Position numbers and translations under genes: made by a program
Origin: Onthophagus taurus
Taxonomy: Eukaryota; Arthropoda; Insecta; Coleoptera; Scarabaeidae
Length of the DNA: 64,000 nucleotides
Reading direction: 5' to 3'
Assembly: GCF_036711975.1 (NCBI RefSeq)
Contig: NC_091973.1
Span: forward strand, 3,348,001 to 3,412,000
The notes under the pieces: generated by a model
The model's database searches: none
The model's input: only the letters and a program-made list of their open reading frames with translations
What the model was told of the DNA's origin: nothing
Shown here: positions 35,340-47,900 of the stretch, in pieces
How the letters are laid out: each line of letters begins with the position of its first letter
Position numbering within the stretch: position 1 is the stretch's first letter

Positions 35340-36330
35340 AAGATGGAGGACGATTGAAGAAGAAAAATGGAGGAGACGGCAATTATCGAAGACTGCCAAA
35401 GAAAAAGCAAACAAGCTTAGACGAAGATTGATCAGATTGTATGTAACATTTGAAAATTAATTAGAGAAGAGACCCGCTAAAAAACAGTATCAAGAAGCAA
35501 AGAGGGAACTTAAAGAAGCGGAAAAAGACGCATGGTGAAGACTCTGCGACGAATTAGAAGAAAATACATGAGGTTACATGAGCTCCTCGACCGGACAACG
35601 TAACGCCTGAAATTGTGAAAGACACACTCGGTGCAGGAAAAGAAAAGTTAACTACGGTATATAATGACCTCCTAAGAGATAACACATTCCGAGATGTATG
35701 AAAAACTGGAAGAATGATCCTAATACAGAAACAATCTGGAGCAAACAAATATGTGTCTTTTGAACTGTTATGGTAAACTTTCATCTTTTAACAACCTACA
35801 ACTGTCTCTACTACTGTTTGTCGAACGATGCAAAACCCTCGTTCCACGACTTCTTCGTTGTGCTGATGAGAACACTACACCCTGCGTAGAACTGTACATT
35901 CACAGAAATACTTTGAATGAATCCCATTTTGTCTTCGACGCAAACTGTTTCGCATTCGTCAAATTTGTGCAAACTTTCCACTTTGGAAAGATTTGGCAAG
36001 CAAAGGACATTGTGTCTCAGAAAGAGAGGGATCAGAAAATATCGTTCGACAAATATAATAAATTATATTTTTGTTTCGCTTGTTTCGACTTCGATAGGTC
36101 TCTACAGTTAAGGAACTTCGTGAGAAAGGCAACATCGCCTCTGACAACTTTAGGACAAACGTGGTTGTTAAAAGATGAAAGCTTACTTTGAGCAAATTTC
36201 GTACCTCCATAAATGTTACGGTAAACTTTACGAACCTATGATTAAGAGCAGATTAGAGGAAAAATTAGATGAGAGAGGAGGAGAACCGTTGATGCCATGG
36301 CTATGTAAGCAGAGAATCGGAGGGTACTGA
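35340..36330 (+). mobile_element. LINE reverse-transcriptase remnant split by an insertion
   Basis: Left piece: VTPEIVKDTLGAGKEKLTTV followed by YNDLLRDNTFRDV.KTGRMILIQK (about 35600-35740), typical of jockey/R1-like RT. It reaches CLLNCYGKL at about 35755-35775. The right piece resumes at about 36215 with CYGKLYEPMIKSRLEEKLDE. The repeated TGTTAYGGTAAACTT on both sides shows that a single LINE was interrupted. Frameshifts and stops show that it is inactive. Confidence 0.7.
35770..36214. mobile_element. Insertion inside the LINE, with terminal inverted repeats
   Basis: CTTTCATCTTTTAACAACC (about 35773-35791) and its reverse complement GGTTGTTAAAAGATGAAAG (about 36162-36180) border most of the insert. 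The LINE sequence TGTTAYGGTAAACTT is duplicated on the two sides with one difference. About 34 bases separate the right inverted repeat from the duplicated target, which is odd for a simple MITE. The 146-codon open frame across it has no recognisable domain. Confidence 0.5.
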
Positions 36331-37005
36331 TATATTTCGAAGAAAACCCGTGAGGTGTTTCTGGATAAGACGAGGAAAGGAATTTATAGTGGATTTTTAG
36401 TTTTCCCCAACCCCACACTATGTGGGCGTCCAAAGTTTCAGGCCAGGTGTCTGTTAGCAGATTTTCACGGACCTCAATAAAAAAAAGTTTGCACTGTAGG
36501 TAAAATAATGATTGTTTTTCCTTTTATGTGAAATGATGAAGAGAGGAATACCCAGGAGACAGGAGACGGGAGCAAGGGCCTGGTAGGAGAGTCCAAAGAA
36601 AAGCCCAAAGTAAAATGACATCAAGAAGGAGAAGAGAAAAACATGGGTTGGGAATTGGCAACCCTGGACCGGGTGTTTTAATAATTATAATTGAAAATTT
36701 TTTTGTATTTCCAAAGTAATGCGAAAGCGGTTCCGGAGAGAACCAATTATCACTTTTAAACAATCAATAATATTTGAATAATAATGTGTCATCTGCTGGA
36801 TAATAGTTGTCTTACATAGAATACACACGTTGCTGTACCTTCCCCACTACTAAAATAACCTCACAATTAACCAATATTAAATTAACTCATACAAATTTAT
36901 CTAAAACGTTAATATATACGTTTTAATTAAAATTTATATATTAAAATTCATATAAATTTGAATTAAAGGTAAGTTTATGTACCTTTAATACAGGTTGTTT
37001 TGAAT
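36331..37005. other. Intergenic sequence before SRP72
   Basis: It has GA-rich debris at about 36520-36660, possibly LINE tail, and then AT-rich sequence leading to the SRP72 promoter. An AGATGGCGCTA motif lies at 37006-37016, about 100 bp before the chosen start. Confidence 0.4.
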
Positions 37006-37109
37006 AGATGGCGCTAAAATCGTCAAAACCACTGTCAAAATTGTGTCAAAGGATCCACGCTATAGGTGACATTTCACTTGATACAGAACAGATTGTATGG
37101 TGTGCAAAA

Positions 37110-39491
37110 ATGAGCGGTGATAAAAGTGCTAAAGAAAAAAGTATAACTCAGGGTTACACCGAGTTGTACAGATTAGAACAAAACGGGGATTATGATAGAG
37201 CTTTAAAAATAGCCAACAAAAGTAAGGAAGCAAACTTAACTTTCTCTTTACAACTACACCATGCAATTTAAAAACATATTTGCGGTTATCTTAAATCATT
37301 AATGTTATTAATTTCATTTATAAGATTTAATTTCATAACAATGTTATTTCAAATTCTAGTCCTTCATGCATCCCCCAATGAAGCAACCGCTTTCCATTGC
37401 AAAGTTGTTTGTCTTATCCAATCGTCCAAGTTTGATGAAGCTATTAATTGCATGAAGAAACATCCCAATCTTTCAGAGTAAGAATTCTCTAACACAATTA
37501 TTACAATTATTATTAAAATAACTATTTTAGGAACTTACAATTTGAAAAAGCTTATTGCTTGTACCGCAGTAATAAATGCACAGAAGCTCTTAAAGTTATT
37601 GAAGAGGTTGAAGAGGTCGATTTTTGCTTATCAGAACTCCGTGCCCAAATTTATTACCGTATCGAGATGTTCGATAATGCTGTCGCAGAATATGAAAATA
37701 TTATTAAGTCGACTGATGATGATTATGTTAATGAAAGAGAAACTAATATGAATGCAGCTTTGGCTTATATGGGAGGAAATTTTGTATGTTAATGTTTCTT
37801 TAAATTCTCATTAAATAATTTTTTAATTTTATTAGAATACTTCTGATACCTCAGTTGAAGAAACATATGAATTATGTTACAACAAAGCGTGTCGGTTATT
37901 ACAACAAGGTTATTATTTAGAGGCTGAAAAAAAGCTTAAACATTGCGAAAAATTATGTAGGGAAGCATTAGAGGAAGATGGCGCCACAGAAGATGAAATT
38001 CAAATTGAATTGGCTCATGTCAAGTAATTATTAAGTAACTTCAAAACTCACCCATCCTTTATTTGTTTATTTTTAGAATTCAATTAGCCTTTGTATATCA
38101 AAAAGTGGGTAGGATAAAAGAAGCTCAGGGGTTATACGTGCATAGTTTGAAATTAAAATTAGAAGATCCCGCTTTGGCGGCGGTCGCTTGTAATAATGCA
38201 GTTGTTATAAATCGCGATCAAAACGTTTTCGATTCAAAAAAAAAGATGAAAGTTGCAACAAACGATCAATTAGTATTTAAGTTGTTGTCCTCTCAACGAA
38301 AAAATATCGCTTTTAATAACGCTTTGTTGTTATATTACACTAACCAATTAGATCAATGTCGAAAAGCTTGTGAAAACATCGAGGCGACTTGGCCTGAATT
38401 AAAAGTTAAAACAGCAATCATAAAAACTATCATTGCAGTGAAAAACAATCAATTAGAGAAAGCGATGGCTATATTAGAAAAATGCCAAACAACGAACGAT
38501 GATGATGCGTTATTTTTAGCATTATGCCGCGCTCAGTTGTGGCTAATGGAAGGTAATCGCCAAAAAGCGTGTGAAATTTTCCTTAAAGATATTGGAACAA
38601 ATCGGTACAAACCCGGTGTTGTTGGCGCTTTAATCACTTTGTATTTGGCGGAAGGCAAAGAAGAAGTCGCCCAAAACATTTATAAAGACACAGTTGAATG
38701 GTACAAAATGAATAAAAAACAAGAAAGCGATCTCACAAATTTGTGGAGACAAGCAGCCGAGTTCCATATAAGAAATGGACAAGCAGCGGTTGCCGCTGGA
38801 AGCTTAGAAGAATTATTACGTTCCAACCCAAACGATAAAAAAACCATCGCGCAATTAGTCATCGCATACGGCGAATTTGACCCCTTAAAAGCCATCAAAT
38901 TAGGTTCAAAACTTTATAAATTAGAAGAAATTGTTGAAGGTTTAGACACCGACTCTGTTGAGAGTTCCGCTTGGTTATCAACAAAGAAAAGTGCTGTTTC
39001 CAAATCTGGGGAGAATTCTCCTGGTTCTACACCCAGGTAACAAAATTAATTCAATTAAGACATTAATTAATTAATTTATTTATAGCACACCTTTATTGGA
39101 TAGTCAAAATGGAGTATCAAAGAAAAAACGTAAAAGTCACAAGAAAAAAGGTAAACTACCTAAAAATTACGATCCAAAAGTACCTCCAAATCCCGAAAGG
39201 TGGCTTCCAAAGTATGAAAGGACGGGTTATAGAAAGAAACGTGATCGTAGAGTAAAAGATGTTATTAAAGGTTCTCAAGGAACAGCTTCTGGGCAAGCGG
39301 AATTATTGTAAGATATTAATTAATAATAATAGTAAGATATTAGTAATTAATTTTAAATCAATTTTAGTGATTTTTCGAGTAAATCAGCGGGTGATGTGGA
39401 GGTTGATACATCATCTAGCGTGGAACCCTCTCCTGCTACGAGGAATCAACCTAAAAAGAATCAACAAAAAAAGAAAAATCGACGACGTTAA
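37110..39491 (+). CDS. Srp72: Signal recognition particle subunit SRP72
   Basis: Seven exons join in phase: 37110-37221, 37360-37477, 37531-37783, 37836-38023, 38077-39036, 39086-39307 and 39368-39491, giving about 658 residues (human 671). The start MSGDKSAKEK was chosen over the in-frame upstream ATG at 37008, whose extension has no resemblance to the family. TPR-type helices fill the first 550 residues. INRDQNVFDSKKKMK is a strongly conserved SRP72 stretch. The C-terminus is Lys-rich, with the SRP72 RNA-binding motif GKLPKNYDPKVPPNPERWLP, and ends KKNRRR. With SRP68 it binds 7SL RNA and forms the translocation part of the cytosolic SRP. Confidence 0.97.
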
Positions 39492-39646
39492 ATACAAAAA
39501 AAAAAGTTTTTTTTTAAATAAAAGGTGATTTAATGACTATTTGTGTACATTAACGTTTATAAATGCTATAATAAGAAAATAAATTCTTAAGATGACTCTA
39601 TTTACATAAAAAAAAATATATTTTGAACCTTACTGAATAATATTAT

Positions 39647-41133
39647 TTAGATCTTACCAGATTTCTTATCTTTTATATTTATTGGTACCGTCACATTCGG
39701 ATTTGCAGCAAATTTAACGTTAATACTAGAAAAAGCACTTTGCACATCTGCATCGTTTTGATATCTTATCGGATAATTAACGGGCGTTCCGTAAGATGTA
39801 ACAGCTCCCGGATTATTATAACTAGTTGGTCCATATAGATTTCCATTGCTATCTTCATCTTGATCGTAATTCGAGTATCCATCATATTGTTTCTCACCAG
39901 AAAAAGGTCCCACATTTGGTGGTCCGGTAAACGCTGCGGGTTGCGCTGGTTGCGCATCGCCAAATCGTATTGGTGGTCTTGTATCTTCAAACGAGACATC
40001 GCGATACTCTTCAGATGATTGTGACGGTGGTATAAAACCAGTTTGCGGAGAATTAAAGCTAGCAGCCAATTCAGAATATCTTTGGCTATACAATGTCGGT
40101 TTTTGTAAAGGAAATAACGGCCGTGGTGGAACCGTTCTTGGATAAATTGAGCGGTATCCGTACGTTGATGTCCCATAACCAGATGATGGAGGCTCGTAAT
40201 AATATGACCTATAACTAGATAACACCGGAACTTGATCGTAATAAGGCCGATTGAATCCGTACAAAGTTGGTTGTTTATAAATCGGTCTTGAACCACCATA
40301 AAACGGTCTTGTCGGAAATTGAGGAAAAGCCTTTGGAATTCCATACTGATTTTGAGGAACTCCATATCGAGTTGGCGGAGGACCATATTGATTTTGTGGA
40401 GGACCATATTGATTTTGTGGAGGCCCATATTGATTTTGAGGAGGTCCATATTGATTTTGTGGAGGTCCATATTGATTTTGAGGTGGCCCATATTGATTTT
40501 GAGGAGGCCCATATTGATTTTGTGGAGGTCCGTATTGATTTTGGGGAGGTCCATATTGATTTTGGGGAGGTCCATATTGATTTTGAGGAACTCCGTATTG
40601 CGGTTTTGGAGGTCCATAAACCGATGGAACTCCGTACTGTGGTTTTGGTGGTCCATATTGAGTTTTTGTTGGTCCGTAATATTGAGGAGGACCATATTGG
40701 GGCTTAGCTGGTCCATACATTGGACTTGGGGTACCATAATTTGTATTTGGGACACCATAATTTGTGTTTGGCACTCCGTAAGTTGGATTAGGTGCTCCAT
40801 AATTGGGAGTTGGTGCTCCATAATTCGGGGTGGGTGCTCCATAATTTTGAGTGGGTGCTCCATAATTTGGGGTGGGCGCTGAATAATTAGGTTTTTGTGG
40901 TGGAAAGAACGGTTGGGTTGTGGGTGCATTTAAACTTGGTGGAGCAAATCCCGTTGGTGGTTCTCTTTTAGTTCTATTAAAAGTATTGATTGAGACACTA
41001 AAATTTCCACTTTTATCACCAAAAGCTTTTGATGCTAAGTATAACAAGAAAACCATCTGAAATAAATTTTTATTTAAAAATATATTTTGAAAATTTAATA
41101 ATAATAAATACACACCTGCCCCAACATGAACAT
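39647..41133 (-). CDS. Secreted Tyr/Pro/Gln-rich repeat protein (structural or cuticle-like)
   Basis: A tiny first exon (41133-41116, MFMLGQ) joins 41056-39647 in phase, about 475 residues. The first 20 residues form a signal peptide ([13 protein letters not shown]). The body holds two low-complexity repeat blocks: YGAPTPN-type heptads near the N-terminus, then about ten tandem QNQYGPP heptads. A Tyr/Pro/Ser region follows, and the tail is more normal, without cysteines in the repeats. This composition suits elastic or cuticular extracellular matrix and recalls resilin-like and eggshell proteins, but no chitin-binding R&R domain is visible. Translation can end at SGKI plus stop; a GTAAGA just before the stop could instead be a donor to a further exon. 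Function is unknown. Confidence 0.85.
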
Positions 41134-41998
41134 GTTACACGTTTAAAGTACGCACTATATGTGAAAGTTGAAACTCAACTGATTCTTGGACGAGCTTTAA
41201 GTTTGAAACATGAGGGAACAATGGAGTGGGTTAAACTTTAGTAGAGTTGGTGCTTTATGCTTGCTTAGTTCCAATTAAGTGTTTACGGTTTTTTCTCCAA
41301 AATCGTGATTTTAATATAAAAAAGAAAGTAAATTGTGAGAAGATTTTTTTATCTAGATCTTTCCACCTAGATCCAAAGTAGGTGTTTATAATAAGCAAGA
41401 AAAAGGGATGTGTTATTAAAATTAATATACAATATTAAAATACAAAAACATTTTTATTTACAAAATTTCTGTAGGAGTTATAGAAAGTGAAATGTATAAT
41501 GTAAGAGTGATGTAAAATTTTTATATAACATAGGGGTTTTTATCTTTGAAAAACACGGGTTCGCAACAATATCGCACAACGATTTTCTCGTGTTACTCAT
41601 TGATTAATGTTCCTATAATTATATTATTTACGGAATATTTTGTTGTTATAAAAATTAAATGAAATAATTAAATGGCCTTATGCAACCCAACCAACTTTTG
41701 TTATAAGACTTGGAAATAAAACATATTAAAAGTTATTTATGTATTTCCAACGCCGTTAATAATACATTTTTACAATAAACAGAAAAAAATAAAAATCCTA
41801 ATTAACATATTTCCAAATTCTTTTTACATAAATCATAACCAAACATAATTAACATGAAGTTAGCTTCAAATGCTGCAAAAACCAAACACCGCACTAAAAC
41901 CGTATCTGTACAATTTGTTGCTATATAATCCAGTGAAATAACAGCGGAACGAATTCCTTAACACATTCATTTATTAGCTTATCATTTGTGCCAAAAGC
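41134..41998. promoter_or_regulatory. Divergent intergenic region between the repeat protein and woc
   Basis: The two genes point away from each other, so both promoters must lie here. The sequence is AT-rich. No unambiguous TATA box or repeat is seen, and there is no extra gene. Confidence 0.4.
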
Positions 41999-44900
41999 AT
42001 GGAGGAACAGGTTAGTGTTAAAGAAAACACCACCTCAACAAATACAGAAACTCCTCCTCTCGAAGAAAACGTAAATGTTGTTGAGAATGAATCAAATTTG
42101 GTTCAAGAACCAGAAGATCTTAAATCAAAAGAACTAAATATCGAGAAAACTATAATAGATATAGATAAAAGTGAGGAAGATGCAAAAAAGGTTATATTAG
42201 ATGTAAAGGATGTTGTGAAAGATGCAGAAGATATTGAATTAGATACTAAAAATGTTGAATCAGATATAGATTTGCATAAATCTGAATTAAATGTAGAAAG
42301 AGTTGAATTAGAAGCAATAAAAGATGTTGATACAAAAAAAGTTGAAGAATGTAATTTTGATATAGAAAAGACTGATTTAAAAGCAAAAACTGCTGATTTA
42401 GAGACAAAAAAAACTGAGGGAGATAAAGATAATGATTTAAATACAAAAATGATTGTTATAAATACAGAAAAGACTGAAATAGATCAGTTAGAAACTAAAA
42501 AGATTGAATCTGAACCAGAAAAAGCTGAGTCTAAAACAAAGGAGATTGAGAAGGAAATGAAGATGGTTGAGGCAGAAAATGAAATAGTTGAGGTTGAAAC
42601 AGAAATATTTGAATCAGAAACAAACAAGGTTGAGTGGAAAACGAAGGAGGTTGAGGAAGAAATTAAGATGGTTGAAGCGGAGAATGAGATAGTTGAGGTA
42701 GAACCAGAACAGATTGATGAAGAAACAGAAATAGAAAATGTTAATGAAGAAAAATCTCACCAAGACAAACAGATAGATGAAGAAGATAAATCAGCTGAAA
42801 ATTCAAGTTTAAAACGTGAAATTTCTGCTTGTAATTCTGATTCAGATACAGAACCACCATGCAAAAAGGTAAAATCTATTTATTATTTAAACTGTTTCCA
42901 TTTAATTTATTTCCATTATGTTACTAAGGAATTAAAGAAAGAGCAATTAAAATGAAACAAAACTGTAATATAGTTCCACAAACTCTAACTTTCTTTATAA
43001 GAAGGTGTTCTATGCTATTATAAAAGTTATGTTGGTACAAATGATGCCAAACATCTAAACAAGGATCTAATTAAGAAAATATGGTATTCTCAAGGGTAAT
43101 CCTTTCAGCTGAGTAAATTCGAAAATTAATTGTGAATATGCCATTTGTGGTTTTAAAGAAATATGTTTCAAATACAAGTTACTTTATTAATCGTGGCGCA
43201 TTTTTTGGCGATGTTTGTATAGTTTTTTGTTGTATATGTTTTTTTTTGCATATTTTGATAGAGGATAAATCCCTCTACGCGATGAACATATCAAATTTTA
43301 TAGTTGTATAAGAAAAAAATCTAGAAAAATGCAAAAACGTAGATCTACAGTATTGGAAAAAAGTAGAGCAACTTTTAATTTTTCTATATTAAATTTTAAA
43401 TTTATGTTTTTCGTCAGGTTTTAGATTACTATGGCATTGTGTATTATGTAGTCATTGTTCAGCCGAATTTTTACAAATATAGCTTTATTTTTATAGAAAT
43501 TAAATAGAATTGCAAAAGTTGAGTTGGAAAAAAGTAGAACAATTTAACAATTTATAGGTAAATAACAGTTAAATTGAATAAAAAGCAAAGATTTTTTAGT
43601 ATTTAATACAATATCCTTTGTTATTAATGACATCGCAACACCTTCGTGACATTGAGTGTATTAAATTGTCAATGATTTCATTCCATATTTTAGACCATTC
43701 ATTTATATTTATTTCGAATTTTACGTAATTTTATTCCTTTACGACCTTAGACGTGTGTTTCGGATCGTTCTCCTGTTGAAATTTATAAGAGATAGGCAGA
43801 TTTTCGTCGGCGTAATGTTCCATAACATTTCTTAATATATCACGATACAGAAATCTGTCCATTATTCCCATAAGGGTGTATAGGGCCTACACCAAAACCA
43901 GAAAAACATCCCCAAACCATCACAAAACCACGTCCATGTTTTAATGTTCGCTGCATGTACTTAGAAATCAGCCTTTTTTCTGTTGGACGCCTCACATATT
44001 ACACTCCATCACTTTTAAATAAGTTAAGTTGGATTCACCACTAAACAATACCTTTTTCCATTCAATGTACAGTTGTATGTTTTGCAGCTTTATTTATTTT
44101 TTTTGATAGAAGTGGTTTTTTCGCTGGTCTTCAGGCAAATAGTTTATTTGCCGGCGGGTGTCGGCGGGTGTGCCGCAGGGTTCTATATTGGGGCCACTTT
44201 TGTTTTCGTTATATACATCCAACTTTTCAAATAGTTTGAAATACTGTAGCTGTCATTTTTACGCAGATGACACCCAACTATATCTGAGATTTGCTCCCAG
44301 TGATGTGTCTCTGGCTGAAACTATTTTAACACGGGAAATTAGGAACTTAGTGGAAATTTCGTCTGGACATAATTTGAAGGTGAATGGTGCCAAGTCGGCA
44401 TTGATGCTTTTTGGTAGGCGGGGTTTGCGAGAAGAACATTCTACTCATTTTAGTATAGAAGTTGATGACCAGCGAATTAATGTAGGATGCTGTTTTCGTA
44501 ATTTAGGATTGTATCAGGATTCAGATATTAGATTTAAAACACATATTACACAGAAAACCAATAAATCATATGCAACGTTGAAATTAATTTATGGCATTAG
44601 GCACACAGTATCTAAAGCTACACTGTTAAAACTGTGCGATACCCTTGTACTTAGTAATTTCACCTTTTGTGATGATCATGTATGATCATGTGTCTCATAA
44701 ATTAATAGATGCTGGTTAGTTAAATATGTCCAACAGAAGAAAGTTGCATTTATTATCATTCTACCATCAACTTCTCATGTTGAAGAAGCCCCCGTATCTA
44801 TACAACAAAATATCATTCAGGACAGATGTTCATAATATCAATATTAGAAATAGAGGTATTATTACACCTCCTAAACTAGACCTCGTTATTTGAACGATCC

Positions 44901-47900
44901 TTCACTTATTGCCTTCCTAAATATTATAATCCGCTGCCAGGCTCTTTGAAGTCTCTAAATTTGAATGCGTTTAAGAAGAAACTGCGACAAATGTTAATGG
45001 ATGAACAATCTGGCGTATAGTTGCTGAGTTTCGCATGCATATGTATTGCAATTAATATATGTTCCTTTGTTTTTTTTTTTATTTTTGATTTGTTTAATAT
45101 TGTTAATTTCGTAAACATTGATTTTTTTTTTTGTTTTAATTTTAATTTTTCTTTTGTTCTATTTTATTAATACTTAATTTTTTTTTTGTTTGTAGGGTTG
45201 AGTGGTAGAGAGGAACTTGATTCCTAACTCCGCCCTACGTATTGCTTTTGCATAATTATTGTCATTATTTTTTTTATTAATAAAGCCAAATTATTATTAT
45301 TATTATTATTATTATTTTCAATTAATCTATTGCGTATTATACATGTTGATACCTCCAAACTCAGCCTTAATTTCGGCTGAAGAATAAAATGGATATGATG
45401 ACTTGATTATTCTATCAAGACATCCATATTTTTTCTTCAAGTCTACAAGTCCCGACTCACGATATTGTTTAATAATTCGCGATACTACACATTTGTGTAA
45501 AGAGAATTTGCGAGCGATATCACATTGTTTTTAAAATCATTAATAACCATTTGTTTCACAGTTTTACAAACAGCTACACCACGAGGCATGTTTAAGACTG
45601 GTCTTATCGAATGTATCTTATCAAAAACTCGTTCTTATTAACCATATCTTTGTATTTCTTAGTAAAGTTGTTTTAGTTTTTTTAAACCCAAGTTTTATAA
45701 TTTTATTTTATTTCTAATAAAATAAGGCTTTGTAAAATCTTCACTACATAAATGCTATATAATATACACTACCATAGTAATGTAAACCCTAAGGAAAAGC
45801 ATTAATTTAATTTACAAAAATTAAAAGTTGCTCTACTTTTTTCCAATACTGTATGTGGCCCGTCCTAGGAAGTCACAACGGAAAGACGTAAATCTACGGG
45901 GTCCGTCCATTAAGTGTTAAAAACGTTTGTGTTTCATTTAGATTCATACGGAAGATTCAAAAGATGTTTCAACAGCCGATGAGGAATCAAAAACTGAAAA
46001 CCCAACCGATAAACCTGCTTTTATGCATATCGATACCGAAAAGGAACAAGATAAAGGGTGCAATACAACCGAACAGGATGAAGTTGCTGTTGATCCTATC
46101 GGTGAATCATCTTCTGATTGGACAGCTGATGATGCGGAATGTATTATTCCAGATACTAATCAAAATCAAGTAATAAATATTTTTATAGGTACTGTATATC
46201 AATTAATACATCTTATAATTTAGGAACATAATTACAATCAAGTATCAATTGATGATCAATCCGTTTCTAACATTAATGAAACAACTGATGATACAGAAAC
46301 AATTGATGCTGTTGAATATCCTGAATGGGATGGAAAATATGTGGTAAATTTATCCAAAGGGGATGAGCAAAAACAGTGTATGATGTGTAATGCGGTAAGA
46401 TTTCTTGATATTATAAAAAAAATAGTAAATAAAAAATTTTTATACAGGAGAATGTTCCGAAATATACATGCTCAAAAAATAAAAATCAAATGTACATATG
46501 TTCTGAAGAATGCCTAAAGCAACTAAAAGAACAAAATGTCGATAACATTATAGTGCGTGATTTGCGCGTTAAAAACTTCTCCACGCCAGTTGTGGAAGTT
46601 GAAGAAGATAATTTTCGTTCATGCGGGGAATGTGGGACGAGATTAACAAGTGTAGAAACGTTTATATCATGGGAGTGTTTAGAATTTTGCGAAATGAAAT
46701 GCTTAAGTATATAAATTTCTATTTCCTTTTTTCCTTATTTATTAAATTATTTTTTTAAGGAAGTTATCAAAAAAAAATTGGTTCATTTTGTGCATCATGT
46801 AAGAATCAAGTTTCGGACGTTTATCTTGGAAAATATTGCGTACGCTTCGGCTTCGACGTCCGTCAATTTTGTTGCGGAACATGTTTAACTGAGTATAAGA
46901 AAGGTTTAAAATCATGCTTGTTTTGTCGAGATCAAATGGAAATTCCCGAAACAACCGAAGAAGAAGCAACAAAAAGTAAAGGATCCGATTTTTGCTCGAA
47001 AACATGTCGCGATAATTATATCAATTTAAAAGAAGGTATTAAAGAAGATGGTCCTTGTTCTGTTTGTCATAAACAAAAATTGATTGAAATTGAATTTACG
47101 GATAAAGTAAAAGAATCTCGATTTTGTAGCGAACCTTGTTTCAAAGCTTTTAAGTATGTTAATAATATTTCCCCGGTTCGGTGTGGAATGTGCACGAAAT
47201 ATTATTACAAACAAGATCTTATATTGTATATGGTTAATTCAAAAGGGAATATTGTAAGGTTTTGTTCGAGAACGTGTCAAAACGTTTATATAAACATTAA
47301 TCGCAAAATTATTTCTTGCTGTTGGTGTAAGGTAAAAAAGTATAACTTCGATATGATTCAAAAATTTGAAGGCGATCAATGTACAATGTGGTGCTCATTG
47401 AACTGTCAAGTGTTATATGACGCAACATCACATCGTAAATTAGAAAAACGAAAATGTAATACATGCTCAAACACGGGTGATATGATATATCACATCACTA
47501 CTAATAGCGGGTTGAAGAGTTACTGTTCGTATAAATGCATAAAAAATATTCCATGCAACCAAGTTTTACGGGTTGCTGATATTAACGCTGTTCCTAGTTT
47601 TATAAAACGCGTTGCGAAAAAAAGTTTACGAAAACAAAGCTTACCAGCACAAACCACAGCTTCTCAACTACCCATTATTACTAGTGTCCGTTCGTTAGCC
47701 AACGAACAAAATCGTAATGTACCATCATCACCCCCACCACCACCACCACCGCAAGAAATATCATCACCAGAAATCGAGAAACCCATCAAATACGTTGTTG
47801 TGGTACGTCCACCAGAGCAACCTGAAGTCCGCAACGTTATGACCAGCGCTAAAGCTGAAACAACAAACGCAGAAACCTCCGCGAAAGTTGTCATGGTTGA

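Noticed and set aside
35751-36191. 146-codon plus frame as a host gene
   Set aside because: It starts in LINE sequence and runs through an insertion bounded by inverted repeats, with no domain.
37008-37109. Upstream ATG of SRP72 (MALKSSK)
   Set aside because: It is in frame, but the extension lacks family resemblance and overlaps the AGATGGCGCTA motif. The next ATG gives a normal N-terminus.
40267-40882. Long plus-strand frames opposite the Tyr/Pro/Gln repeat protein
   Set aside because: Their low-complexity repeats are the antisense reading of 21-bp units. The minus strand has the signal peptide, splice sites and normal flanks.
39766-40929. 387-codon alternative minus frame in the same gene
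   Set aside because: It is a shifted reading of the same repeats (Met/His/Leu-rich), without a signal peptide or homology.
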